The translations under genes were made by a program, and so were the position numbers. A stretch of 64,000 nt of DNA from an uncultured Odoribacter sp. (lineage in GTDB: Bacteria; Bacteroidota; Bacteroidia; Bacteroidales; Marinifilaceae), in assembly GCA_910578105.1 (NCBI GenBank), contig CAJTPD010000009.1, positions 89,133 to 153,132 of the forward strand. Direction: 5' to 3'. Below the pieces are notes generated by a model. The model was not told the DNA's origin and searched no databases. It saw only the letters and a program-made list of their open reading frames with translations. Positions 45,554 to 54,197 of this stretch are shown piece by piece (the stretch's first letter is position 1; each line of letters opens with the position of its first letter).

Positions 45554-46138
45554 ATGAAGAAGTTAGCAGTTTTATTATTTGTATGCCTCTGGGGATTCAG
45601 CGCAATGGCCGAAATGCCTGTAAATTTAGGTATTCATGGCGGTATTTCCAGCAACCGGATTAAATTCAAAGACCTGCGGAGCGTTCACGGCTCAGAAGCC
45701 AATACAGGTTACATGGTCGGCGCATTTATGCGGGCTAATTTCGGACAATTCTATCTGGAACCCGCATTAAATTATTCTCACAAAAAAAGCACCGCCGAAG
45801 GAATTAAAACAAGTGCCGATGCCAAAAGAGATAATTTTAACCTGGAAATGAACACTTTCGACATACCCGTTATGATAGGTATACAAGTTCTCGACCTTGC
45901 CGTCGTAAAAATACGTACTTTTATAGGCCCCCAACTCTCAGTCGGAAAAATCAAAAATCTGAAAAGACTGGGAGATGTAAGTGCAGATAAAACCAACTGG
46001 CGGGGAAAAGTCGGTGTCGGTCTGGACGTCTGGAAATTAACTTTCGACATTGACTATGAAAAAGGATTCCAGAAACTCAGCCACGAACTGAAAGCTCCTC
46101 GTTCTTTCAACTTTACCCTGGGACTGAAAATCATCTGA
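45554..46138 (+). CDS. Outer-membrane beta-barrel protein (PorT-like/OmpW-like)
   Basis: The 194-residue protein has a cleavable signal peptide (about 1-19, ending AMA) and alternating strands of a small porin-type barrel (NLGIHGGISSNRIKF; TGYMVGAFMRANFGQFYLEPALNYSH; FNFTLGLKII at the end). It should lie in the outer membrane. Function unknown. It follows the methyltransferase gene by 35 bp and ends at a strong terminator. Confidence 0.85.
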   Translation: MKKLAVLLFVCLWGFSAMAEMPVNLGIHGGISSNRIKFKDLRSVHGSEANTGYMVGAFMRANFGQFYLEPALNYSHKKSTAEGIKTSADAKRDNFNLEMNTFDIPVMIGIQVLDLAVVKIRTFIGPQLSVGKIKNLKRLGDVSADKTNWRGKVGVGLDVWKLTFDIDYEKGFQKLSHELKAPRSFNFTLGLKII

Positions 46139-46167
46139 TCTACAAACTATTTCATCTATAATGACGG

Positions 46168-46196
46168 GACTGTCCGAAAGGTTCTTTCGGACAGTC
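46168..46196. terminator. Bidirectional terminator between convergent genes
   Basis: A perfect 13-bp inverted repeat (GACTGTCCGAAAG/CTTTCGGACAGTC) with a 3-nt loop lies between the barrel gene stop and the GH89 stop at 46197. Confidence 0.85.
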
Positions 46197-48350
46197 TCAT
46201 TCATTATTAAATATTTTCCCGAACACTTCTCTGGCAACCGATACAACATCCCCCTGTGAAGTGACAGCATAATCATTCTGCCGGCGTGTCCAAGGCTCTT
46301 CCAAAGCAAACCAGTCTATATCCTGAGGTGTTTCACCCGCCAAACGGTTTTGCAACTCTTCAAACCATGTTTTCCAGCGCAGATAATAAAAATCTTTCAA
46401 CAGCCCGGCCCATTCCCTGTGCGCATAATCGTGCAACCCGCCGCCGTTTGCGGCATTACGGTCGCCCCAAACAGTAATCTGCGTCCGGGCATTCCATTCA
46501 TACAATTGTTTCTCCTCTGCCCCCGCACCAATTTTCCGGGCTTGTTGCAACCAAGTCCCCACCATAAATTCCGGACGGCAAGACAGCAGACGGTCCTGCA
46601 ATAAAATCAACTCCAAAAACTTTTCACTCAAACGGGAAAACAACTCTTTATCTTTTGACCGGTAAGCTGCAGTTATTTCTTTTTGCAGTTCATTTCCCCG
46701 GTCTGCCACCGCCTGCCGTACTACATCTGTCAAATCATACTCAAAATTATTATTTCCCCGATACCGGTCAGCCACTTGCAACATCAATCCGGCAGCCTTT
46801 CGAAATTCAGCAACCGGATAATACATGTTAGAAGAACCCCAGGAAGAAGCACTGTAAATCTCTTCAGCCGGACGGGCACAAAACACAGATTCGGTTGTTC
46901 CCTCCTGTATTCTGGGACAATTATACGCTGTTTTTCCCAAAATTTTCCATGCTTCAGACAATTTCGGGTCTTTCCGGCCATAACGGGCAAATACATACCC
47001 CTCCAGCCATTCCTCTTTGTCTATCTTTTCCGGACGCCAAGGCAACTCCATGATGAATTCATACATCACCGGATTATTTTCAATCCCTTCCATAGTCATT
47101 CCCACTCCTTTTAAAGTACGTCCGTTCGGATGCGTCCGGGCACTATAAAAACTTTCAATAATCCGGTCCATCCGACCGTACATACCCACATTACCCCCGT
47201 AATTCAATAACATACAATACAACCACTCATGTTGTTTATATCCCTCTTTCCGAAACCAAGGTGATTCCGGATCTCCCCACATGGGACGATTTTCCGAAGA
47301 AAGGTCCAGCACCAGTAAATCCCCGGCTTTCAATCCGTCAATCATGGCAGGACGCGGATTAGCCTGCCAGGCCTGAATTACCCACACCGCCTCGGAATTC
47401 GATTTTTTCATAGCCTGCATAATAGCCTGGCCCGTTGCAGCCAAATCAATTCCTTTGGTATTCCCGCCTTCATGAAACGGGTCCACACTGAAAAAACGTG
47501 CTTTCCCATACAATTTCCGCATCTCCGCATAATATAAACCGGCAATACGCTCAAAAGCCGGGTCAGTAGGCTGCAAGAACCCCGGACGCCGGAATCCGCA
47601 CCATGTTCCGGGGTCTGCAACATCCAGCCCCAGTTTTTTTCCGGCATCCGCAGGCACCATTCCGGCATACCCCGGAAATACCGGTTCAATCCCATACTCC
47701 CTCATCCGGTTCAATATCTTATGCATCAATTTTTCCTGTTGCTGATACCAACTATCCGGATTAGGTCCGCCCCACCCTTCCAGATTATTCATATACCACC
47801 AGGCTAAAAAACCAGGTCCCGCTATAAAACGGTTAATTTCTTCCTTCTCATATCCTAATCTTTTCAGCACATTAAACCACACCGACTCCATACCCGTTAC
47901 CATCAACGGCATATTCACACCATGCAAAGCCATCCAGTCTATTTCCTTTTCCCAACGCTCCCAATCCCAGAAAGCCATAGAATAAGAATAAGTACAGTAA
48001 TTAAAATCATAACGATAAGACAAATCTGTCACATGCCTTTCTTTTTGCCCGACAACAGGCAACTGCTCAGGCAATTGGGCTTTCATCTGATTCCAGGAAA
48101 GATGAATACCTGCATAATATTTCAGATACCAGTTAATTCCGGCACAAATGTTCACATAATTATTCCCACGAACCACCACTTTATCACCCTTCTGCTCCAA
48201 TTCAAAAAAGTCTTCAGAAGAATTTACCACCTCAATCTTAAATTTACCGGAAGCACCCTTGTCTATCCGCTCCAGAAGACGAACCACCGGATTTGCCCCG
48301 ACTTTCAATACAAATCCCAATACAATCAGTAAAACCAATATTCTTTTCAT
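46197..48350 (-). CDS. Alpha-N-acetylglucosaminidase, GH89
   Basis: GH89 enzymes remove terminal alpha-linked GlcNAc from heparan sulfate or gastric mucin O-glycans. From ATG 48350 the protein has 717 residues: a signal peptide (about 1-19), an N-terminal alpha/beta domain, then the NAGLU barrel with GVNMPLMVTGMESVW, SVDPFHEGG and MEGIENNPVMYEFIMELPWR; the last two regions carry the conserved acidic residues. A GTG at 48359 is an alternative start. It stands alone, without SusC/D genes, and is probably periplasmic or surface-exposed. Confidence 0.93.
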   Translation of the reverse strand: MKRILVLLIVLGFVLKVGANPVVRLLERIDKGASGKFKIEVVNSSEDFFELEQKGDKVVVRGNNYVNICAGINWYLKYYAGIHLSWNQMKAQLPEQLPVVGQKERHVTDLSYRYDFNYCTYSYSMAFWDWERWEKEIDWMALHGVNMPLMVTGMESVWFNVLKRLGYEKEEINRFIAGPGFLAWWYMNNLEGWGGPNPDSWYQQQEKLMHKILNRMREYGIEPVFPGYAGMVPADAGKKLGLDVADPGTWCGFRRPGFLQPTDPAFERIAGLYYAEMRKLYGKARFFSVDPFHEGGNTKGIDLAATGQAIMQAMKKSNSEAVWVIQAWQANPRPAMIDGLKAGDLLVLDLSSENRPMWGDPESPWFRKEGYKQHEWLYCMLLNYGGNVGMYGRMDRIIESFYSARTHPNGRTLKGVGMTMEGIENNPVMYEFIMELPWRPEKIDKEEWLEGYVFARYGRKDPKLSEAWKILGKTAYNCPRIQEGTTESVFCARPAEEIYSASSWGSSNMYYPVAEFRKAAGLMLQVADRYRGNNNFEYDLTDVVRQAVADRGNELQKEITAAYRSKDKELFSRLSEKFLELILLQDRLLSCRPEFMVGTWLQQARKIGAGAEEKQLYEWNARTQITVWGDRNAANGGGLHDYAHREWAGLLKDFYYLRWKTWFEELQNRLAGETPQDIDWFALEEPWTRRQNDYAVTSQGDVVSVAREVFGKIFNNE

Positions 48351-48665
48351 AACTTGCACTTTACACTTTTTATCGCCTGCAAAGAAAGCACTTTTGTTAA
48401 ATTCTGCAATACATCCCTATACTGAATTTTCACCATAAATTTTTGCAACTTCATCAGACGTAAAAATTAATAATTCCCCCCTACACCACATGACAGACAG
48501 AATTTTATCATCGTTTTAAAATTCTCGGATTGGTACTACTGTATATCAACTAATAATAAAATGAACCCTAAAAGACTTTGTCAGCCTTTCAGAGTTCACT
48601 TCAAAGCTTATTCCGGCAGCATTGAATGTCTTATCCCGAACTCATACTATATAAAAAATCTGTTT
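48351..48665. other. Intergenic region between GH89 and the decarboxylase/cupin gene
   Basis: This 315-bp AT-rich stretch holds the GH89 promoter region. No gene, hairpin of note or repeat was found. Confidence 0.4.
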
Positions 48666-49484
48666 TTATCTTTGAAGTTTATCATACTCTTCATCGGCTA
48701 TCGGTTCAAGCCATTCGTTGGAAGTATTCTCACCGGGCACCTCAAACGCAAGATGGGCAAACCAACTGTCAGCCGCCGCTCCATGCCAATGCTTTACGCC
48801 TGCGGGAACATGAATAACCGTACCGGGCAAAATCTCCTGTGCAGGTTTACCTTCCTCCTGATACCAGCCCCGTCCGGCCACACCGACAAGCATCTGTCCA
48901 CCACCTTTCGTGGCATTATGAATATGCCAATTGTTACGGCAACGGGGTTCAAACGTCACGTTGGCAAAGGGAAGCTGACTGGTCGAAATCCGGGCAAGGT
49001 AGCTATTGCCGGTAAAATACTGCGCATAAGCCGTGTTTGGTTCGCCAATAGGAAAGATCATCCCGCGCTGAAATACAGACTTGTCATCGCTGCCGGTTGT
49101 ATCTTCCACCCACACATCTTTGGCAAGACGGAATGCCGCCCATGCTTTGGGCCATCCGGCATAGAAACCAATGTGAGTAATAATTTCGGCTATTTCAGTA
49201 CGGGTGATTCCGTTATTTTTTGCCGATTGGAAATGGAATATCAACGAGCTGTCGGTAATGCCCTGACTGATGAGCGATGTAATCGTCACCAAACTGCGGT
49301 CGCGCAGACCTAATTTGTCGGTTCGGCTCCACACCTCTCCGAAAAGAACATCATCGTTGAGTTCCGCAAATTTGGGAGCAAACCCACCCAACTGCTCACG
49401 CCCGGCAGTCTGTACAATCTTTTCCTGTGCCATAACATGAAATGTTAAAATACTGAATACTAAAAACAAAAAAACTTTATTCAT
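48666..49484 (-). CDS. Exported carboxymuconolactone decarboxylase-cupin fusion protein
   Basis: The 272-residue protein has a signal peptide (about 1-19, FHVMA), a CMD/AhpD-like helical domain (about 30-125: VWSRTDKLGLRDRSLVTITSLISQG) and a C-terminal cupin (about 150-250) with metal-binding histidines in NNWHIHNATKGGGQ and HVPAGVKHWHG. The CMD part lacks the CxxC of peroxidase-type members. Similar fusions are often called carboxymuconolactone decarboxylases, but the real substrate is unknown and a periplasmic location is unusual for that reaction. An AraC regulator is divergent 283 bp away. Confidence 0.85.
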   Translation of the reverse strand: MNKVFLFLVFSILTFHVMAQEKIVQTAGREQLGGFAPKFAELNDDVLFGEVWSRTDKLGLRDRSLVTITSLISQGITDSSLIFHFQSAKNNGITRTEIAEIITHIGFYAGWPKAWAAFRLAKDVWVEDTTGSDDKSVFQRGMIFPIGEPNTAYAQYFTGNSYLARISTSQLPFANVTFEPRCRNNWHIHNATKGGGQMLVGVAGRGWYQEEGKPAQEILPGTVIHVPAGVKHWHGAAADSWFAHLAFEVPGENTSNEWLEPIADEEYDKLQR

Positions 49485-49766
49485 ATTGATTTATTAAAAG
49501 TTATTGATTTTCTCCCTCATACTGCATAACAGCAAACCGGATAAAAGCAACATGGTCAAAACAAACCTTGCTATTCAAACCATAACATCATTTTTGATTC
49601 TGGCTATAAGGCAAAGTTAAAAAACCCCTATGGAAAAATTGTGACAATATGTGGGATGTTTGTATCCATTTTACCGATTTTAATAAAACATTTTTCGTTC
49701 ATCCGAACCGAAACCAGAACCGAAACCATTATTTTTGCTTTTGAAAATCAAAGCCATGCAAATTTT

Positions 49767-50714
49767 ATGTGCAAAATATTGAAAGTACGAAACGTAAGTG
49801 ATTACAGCCGGTATGTCGGAGTTGCAGACCAGCATCCTTTGATCAGCATCATCGACTACACAGAAGTATCTCCCGTTCCCCACAGCCTAAATAATTATGG
49901 AGTATACGGCATTTTTTTCCACGACGAAGCAGACATCGCACTGGAATACGGACGCGGGAAATATGATTACAAGAAAAAAACAGTTATCTGCGTAGCTCCT
50001 GGCCAGATAGGCGGCAAGGAAGACAACGGCGAACAGATAAATCTGACGGGTTGGGCACTCCTCTTTCATCCCGACTTATTGCATGGAACCCATTTGGAAA
50101 AAGCAATCAGAGAGTATTCATTTTTTGATTACCGGGTCAATGAAGCCCTGCATATGACTGACGAAGAACATAGCTTATTCATTTCGTTGATGCGGCAGAT
50201 TCGCGACGAAATCAAAAAGAAACACGATGCATTCCAAGATGCAATCATTGTAGGATATATCGGATTAATGCTGAATTTTTGCCAACGTTTCTACAACCGC
50301 CAATTCATAACCAGAAAACCGGAAAACTCGGATACACTGATGAAATTCGATAGCCTGTTGCGTGATTATTTCGAAAAGAACCGGCAATTGTCGCTTGGCC
50401 TGCCCACCGTTCAATATTGTGCCGACAAACTTTGTATGTCATCCAACTACTTCGGCGACCTCATAAAAAAGACAACGGGAGATACTGCAAGAAACTACAT
50501 CCATCAATATATCATTCAACAGGCAAAAAATAAACTTACAGCCGGAACAGGCATTGCTCAGGTTGCATACAGATTAGGATTTGAATATTCCCAGCACCTC
50601 AGCCGTATGTTTAAAAAACAAACAGGAATGACCCCATCGGAATATTGTGCAAGCATTCAGAGACACAAGGGGACAAAACTTTTGTGTCCCGATAAAAAAC
50701 AATACAATATTTAA
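49767..50714 (+). CDS. AraC-family transcriptional regulator
   Basis: From ATG 49767 the protein has 315 residues; the frame extends to 49641 but those residues look non-coding. The C-terminal two HTH motifs are clear (LPTVQYCADKLCMSSNYFGDLIKK and GIAQVAYRLGFEYSQHLSRMFKKQTGMTPSEY). The N-terminal 180 residues are a ligand-sensing region. It probably controls the divergent decarboxylase/cupin gene, the usual arrangement of this family. Confidence 0.9.
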   Translation: MCKILKVRNVSDYSRYVGVADQHPLISIIDYTEVSPVPHSLNNYGVYGIFFHDEADIALEYGRGKYDYKKKTVICVAPGQIGGKEDNGEQINLTGWALLFHPDLLHGTHLEKAIREYSFFDYRVNEALHMTDEEHSLFISLMRQIRDEIKKKHDAFQDAIIVGYIGLMLNFCQRFYNRQFITRKPENSDTLMKFDSLLRDYFEKNRQLSLGLPTVQYCADKLCMSSNYFGDLIKKTTGDTARNYIHQYIIQQAKNKLTAGTGIAQVAYRLGFEYSQHLSRMFKKQTGMTPSEYCASIQRHKGTKLLCPDKKQYNI

Positions 50715-50781
50715 CCGTGGCAAATTATTACAATACGAAAATAAATTCGTTTTTTTGCCACAAACAAAGAATTAAATCATC

Positions 50782-51108
50782 ATGAATAACATGCTTGCCA
50801 ATAATCTAAAAAAACTCCGGGAAACAGCATTTTATACTCAAGAACAAGTATCACAGGCCCTTGGAGTAAGCCGTTCCGCTTATAGCAATTACGAATCGGA
50901 AGAACGTGAAGTTCCTTACGATATATTGGAAAAAGCGTCAAATCTATTCGGATGTGATATGTATGTGTTATTTGAGAAGAATGCTGATGCAATGATTCTT
51001 GCTTCTGCTTTCCGTTTGGATGGCTTGACAGGAGAGGATACTGCCGAAATTATCCGTTTTAAAGATATTGTGAAATCTTATCTAAAGATGGAGGCGATTG
51101 AGAGATGA
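50782..51108 (+). CDS. XRE-family regulator paired with an ImmA-like gene
   Basis: The 108-residue protein has an XRE HTH at about 5-60 (LKKLRETAFYTQEQVSQALGVSRSAYSNYESE). It is followed with an overlapping ATGATG by the ImmA/IrrE-like gene, the standard repressor-protease pair of phage and ICE regulation and some toxin-antitoxin systems. It appears intact, whereas its partner is damaged. Confidence 0.85.
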   Translation: MNNMLANNLKKLRETAFYTQEQVSQALGVSRSAYSNYESEEREVPYDILEKASNLFGCDMYVLFEKNADAMILASAFRLDGLTGEDTAEIIRFKDIVKSYLKMEAIER

Positions 51109-51564
51109 TGAAATCTTCCCTTTTAAACTTAATTGAACGTCAGGTATCTGACGTTTCGTCAAAAAATCGGTTTAAGTGATGCGGATGCTGTCAATCTTAA
51201 AAGTTTATTACTTAAATTAGGTGTATTGACCATATTCCGTCCACTGTCAGAAAAATTTTCGGGAATGAGTCTGAAAAGCCCCGGAGGAGAAAGATTTATG
51301 CTGATTAATTGTAATCAACCCCGGTGTCGTCAACATTTCACGATTACCCACGAGCTATATCATTTGTTTATTGAAAAAAATCCGGTTCCGCATAATTGTG
51401 AAACCGAAAAAGGCAAAAGTGAATCAGAACGATGTGCCGATGCGTTTGCCCTCATATTTCTAATGCCTTCTGCAGGAATACTTCAGTTGATACCTGCTGA
51501 AGAATTACTATCAGACAAAATATCATTGGCTATTAGCCAATGTATTGAAACGAAGGGAAAATAA
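51105..51564 (+). pseudogene. ImmA/IrrE-family metallopeptidase, frameshifted and C-terminally truncated
   Basis: Translation from the ATG at 51105, which overlaps the XRE stop, gives LLNLIERQVSD and stops after 24 residues. The protease continues in the +1 frame (FRQKIGLSDADAVNLKSLLLKLGVLTIFRPLSEKFSGMSLK) from about 51151 to 51564, including the zinc motif HELYH and a downstream DAFA. In that frame only a TTG at 51133 could start. The C-terminal part found in typical members after IPEDEL...I is missing, and the protein ends shortly before the mobile element's recombinase. I infer a frameshift near 51145-51155 and truncation at the element border. Confidence 0.6.
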
Positions 51565-51699
51565 AAACAAATAAAATCTATATAAATACTGATTATCAAT
51601 GTATTATTAAGTAATGATGATTTCTGTTGTATTCCTTAAAAATCTCTATTATTCGACATTTTTGTTACCTAAAACGATACTTGTATCCGGATTATTTGT

Positions 51700-51707
51700 T
51701 ATCTTTG
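51700..51707 (+). promoter_or_regulatory. -7 box before the recombinase genes
   Basis: TATCTTTG matches TAnnTTTG and lies 28 bp before the first recombinase ATG. The region 51565-51734 otherwise holds AT-rich sequence that should contain the left attachment site, which I could not define. Confidence 0.6.
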
Positions 51708-51734
51708 TATATGGATATAAATCATTGATAGACA

Positions 51735-52877
51735 ATGGGAAGAAAAAAGAAATCATTAATAGAGAAATCTCCGTTCAAGTTACGTCACCGCAAACTGGCG
51801 GACGGACGTTTATCCCTGTTTCTTGACCGTAGCGTAGACGGCGGGCATGAGTATGAGTTTCTGCAACTCTACCTCATGCCGGAAACATCTGCCAAAGCAA
51901 GACGGCAAAACGCGCAGACACTCCGCAAGGCGGAAGATATTCAGCGAGAACGGACAGAAGCCCTGCTCAATGCGAAGGTGGAAACAGTACCGGAAAGCAA
52001 ATCTTCCGATATGCTGCTGTCCGACTGGATGGCCATTGTCCGCAAGAACCACGAATACCGGGGAGCACGCGACCTGAACGGAATTGACAACGCCCGCAAG
52101 AACCTGCTGAAATTCCGTGCAGATGTCAGGCTCCGTGATGTGGACAGACAATTCTACCTTGATTATATCGACTGGCTTCGCTCTTCCTGCAAGACCGCAT
52201 GGGGAAAACAGGTTACTCCCAAGACGGCTCATTCTTATTATACCACTTTGCGTACCGCTTTGAACGAGGCTGTGCGTGAAAGACTGATTGAATCAAATCC
52301 TTGGTACAAACTGGAGATGACCGAGAAAATCAAAGTTCCCGAAAGCAAACGGGATTTTCTGACCATCGAGGAGATAAAGAAAATGATAGCCACGCCATTC
52401 TTTAACGAGCAGGTACGGCAGGCATACCTGTTTTCCTGTTTTTGTGGACTTCGTATCAGTGACATACGAAAATTGCGCTGGCGTGACATTTCCATATCAG
52501 GCGGGCAATGGCTCGTGTCTGTAGTAATGACAAAGACCACGAATCCCGTTTATATCCCCCTTTCGTCCCAAGCGGTAAAATGGTTGCCGGAACATAATGG
52601 CTGTACGCCGGATGATCTTGTCTTTGGAGGGCTGCCCAATACAAGCAACCTTTGTGTCAGTCTCAAGAACTGGGCTGATAAGGCAGGCGTAAAGAAGAAC
52701 GTGACATTCCATACTGCAAGGCATTCATGCGCGGTGCTGCTGCTGACGCTCGGAGCGGACATCTATACCGTTTCCAAAATCCTCGGTCACCGTTCCGTGC
52801 GTGCCACACAGGTTTATGCAAAAATAGTAGACAAGAAAAAGGACGATGCAATCGCCTTGGTTGACGACGCATTCTAA
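51735..52877 (+). CDS. Tyrosine recombinase/integrase (first of a tandem pair)
   Basis: The 380-residue protein has an N-terminal arm-binding region (FKLRHRKLADGRLSLFLDRSVDGGHEYEF), a core-binding SAM-like domain and the catalytic domain with Arg in CGLRISDIRKL, His-x-x-Arg in HTARHS, His in LGHRS and the nucleophile Tyr in ATQVYAKI. It should catalyse integration and excision of the element. The second recombinase follows after 14 bp and is similar in design, though the sequence has diverged. Confidence 0.93.
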   Translation: MGRKKKSLIEKSPFKLRHRKLADGRLSLFLDRSVDGGHEYEFLQLYLMPETSAKARRQNAQTLRKAEDIQRERTEALLNAKVETVPESKSSDMLLSDWMAIVRKNHEYRGARDLNGIDNARKNLLKFRADVRLRDVDRQFYLDYIDWLRSSCKTAWGKQVTPKTAHSYYTTLRTALNEAVRERLIESNPWYKLEMTEKIKVPESKRDFLTIEEIKKMIATPFFNEQVRQAYLFSCFCGLRISDIRKLRWRDISISGGQWLVSVVMTKTTNPVYIPLSSQAVKWLPEHNGCTPDDLVFGGLPNTSNLCVSLKNWADKAGVKKNVTFHTARHSCAVLLLTLGADIYTVSKILGHRSVRATQVYAKIVDKKKDDAIALVDDAF

Positions 52878-52891
52878 ATACATTATTATAT

Positions 52892-54037
52892 ATGGCAACA
52901 ACAAGAAAATCAACCAGACTCAAGGAATCGGTAAAGGTGCGCACGAAGAAGCTCGCCGACGGTTCGGAATCCTATTATCTCGACATCTATGTTGACGGAA
53001 AACGCAGTTACGAGTTCTTGAAACTATACCTGTTGCCCGAAATCAATCCTATGGTCAAGGAGCAGAACCGGGCCACAAAAGCGGCGGTAGAAGCCATCAA
53101 ATCAAAACGCATCATCGAACTGACCCACTCGAAGGCCGGACTGAAAAAGACATCCGTCCGTTCCAAAATGCTGCTGGACGACTGGATGGAAACCTATCTT
53201 GCCGAACAGGAACGAAAAGGCGCGAGAGGACTGAAACTGTTACGGACAGTCTGCCGGTTGCTTCCCCTTTACAAGAAAAAGGTGAGGATGAGAGAGATTG
53301 ACAAGGACTGGTGTCTGGGTTTCATCGACTGGATTCAGCACACCTACAAGACCCGGTGGGACAAGCCGCTTTCCCCAAAAAGCGCAGCGGACTACGTGGG
53401 CTATTTTTCCACGGCACTCAACGCCGCCGTCCGTGCCGAGGTTATCCCGGAAAATCCTATCATGACACTGGCCCCCACGGAGCGTATCAAGGTGCCGGAA
53501 TCCAAACGTGAATACCTGACCATTGATGAGATTAAAATTCTGATCGACACGGAATGCCCCCGCGAAGACGTGAAACGTGCCTACCTTTTCGCCTGTTACT
53601 GCGGTTTGAGGTTGAGCGATGTCTATGCCTTACGATGGAAAGATATTGTTCAGGACGGGGAACAATACCGGATGTCAACCGTGATGCAAAAAACTACCAC
53701 ACCGATTTACTTGCCTCTTTCCCGCCATGCCGTCCGTTGGCTGCCTGAAAGGAACGGTGCGGAAGACGGGCTGCATGTCTTTGCCGGACTCCCGGCAGAA
53801 CCCAATATCAATAAGGTATTGGCTAAATGGATGGCAACGGCAGGAATCAATAAAAAAATCACCTATCACGTGGCCCGCCACACGTTCGCTACGATGATGC
53901 TTACCCTCGGTGCGGATCTTTATACCACGAGCAAACTGCTCGGCCATGCCAACGTGAAGACCACGCAGATATACGCGAAAATCGTTGACAGCAAGAAGAC
54001 GGAAGCCGTCAATCTGGTAGATAAGGTGTTTGATTAG
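52892..54037 (+). CDS. Tyrosine recombinase/integrase (second of a tandem pair)
   Basis: The 381-residue paralogue of the preceding protein has the same layout: arm-binding strands (VRTKKLADGSESYYLDIYVDGKRSYEFLKLYL) and a catalytic domain with CGLRLSDVYALRW, HVARHTFATMM, LGHANVKTTQIYAKI. All catalytic residues are present. Tandem integrases occur in several Bacteroidales mobilizable elements, where both can be needed for transposition. Confidence 0.93.
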   Translation: MATTRKSTRLKESVKVRTKKLADGSESYYLDIYVDGKRSYEFLKLYLLPEINPMVKEQNRATKAAVEAIKSKRIIELTHSKAGLKKTSVRSKMLLDDWMETYLAEQERKGARGLKLLRTVCRLLPLYKKKVRMREIDKDWCLGFIDWIQHTYKTRWDKPLSPKSAADYVGYFSTALNAAVRAEVIPENPIMTLAPTERIKVPESKREYLTIDEIKILIDTECPREDVKRAYLFACYCGLRLSDVYALRWKDIVQDGEQYRMSTVMQKTTTPIYLPLSRHAVRWLPERNGAEDGLHVFAGLPAEPNINKVLAKWMATAGINKKITYHVARHTFATMMLTLGADLYTTSKLLGHANVKTTQIYAKIVDSKKTEAVNLVDKVFD

Positions 54038-54040
54038 TAA

Positions 54041-54150
54041 AGCATTTTGAGAATCATGCTATTTTTAAGGATATTAATATTGAGATTCACTTCTACCACG
54101 CAAGCATTTTGAGATTTGTGTAATTTTTCAATGAAAACATTTTGAGATAT
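54041..54150 (+). repeat. Three direct repeats of GCATTTTGAGA type before the ATPase operon
   Basis: AGCATTTTGAGA (54041), AGCATTTTGAGA (about 54103) and AACATTTTGAGA (about 54136) precede the ATPase gene, the last two followed by T-rich sequence or GTG. The third copy contains the TTTG that serves as the -33 element of the promoter, so a protein bound to the repeats would control transcription. Confidence 0.5.
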
Positions 54151-54171
54151 GTGCGGATTCTCTTATCTTTG
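54141..54171 (+). promoter_or_regulatory. Promoter of the AAA ATPase operon
   Basis: -33 TTTG (54141-54144) and -7 TATCTTTG (54164-54171) are separated by 19 bp, a full match to the Bacteroidota consensus, 27 bp before the ATG. Confidence 0.7.
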
Positions 54172-54197
54172 TCCCATATTGATAACTGTGCAGATAT

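Noticed and set aside
48561..49313. Plus-strand 250-residue frame opposite the decarboxylase/cupin gene
   Set aside because: It is an antisense shadow of a clear two-domain protein and has no recognisable motif.
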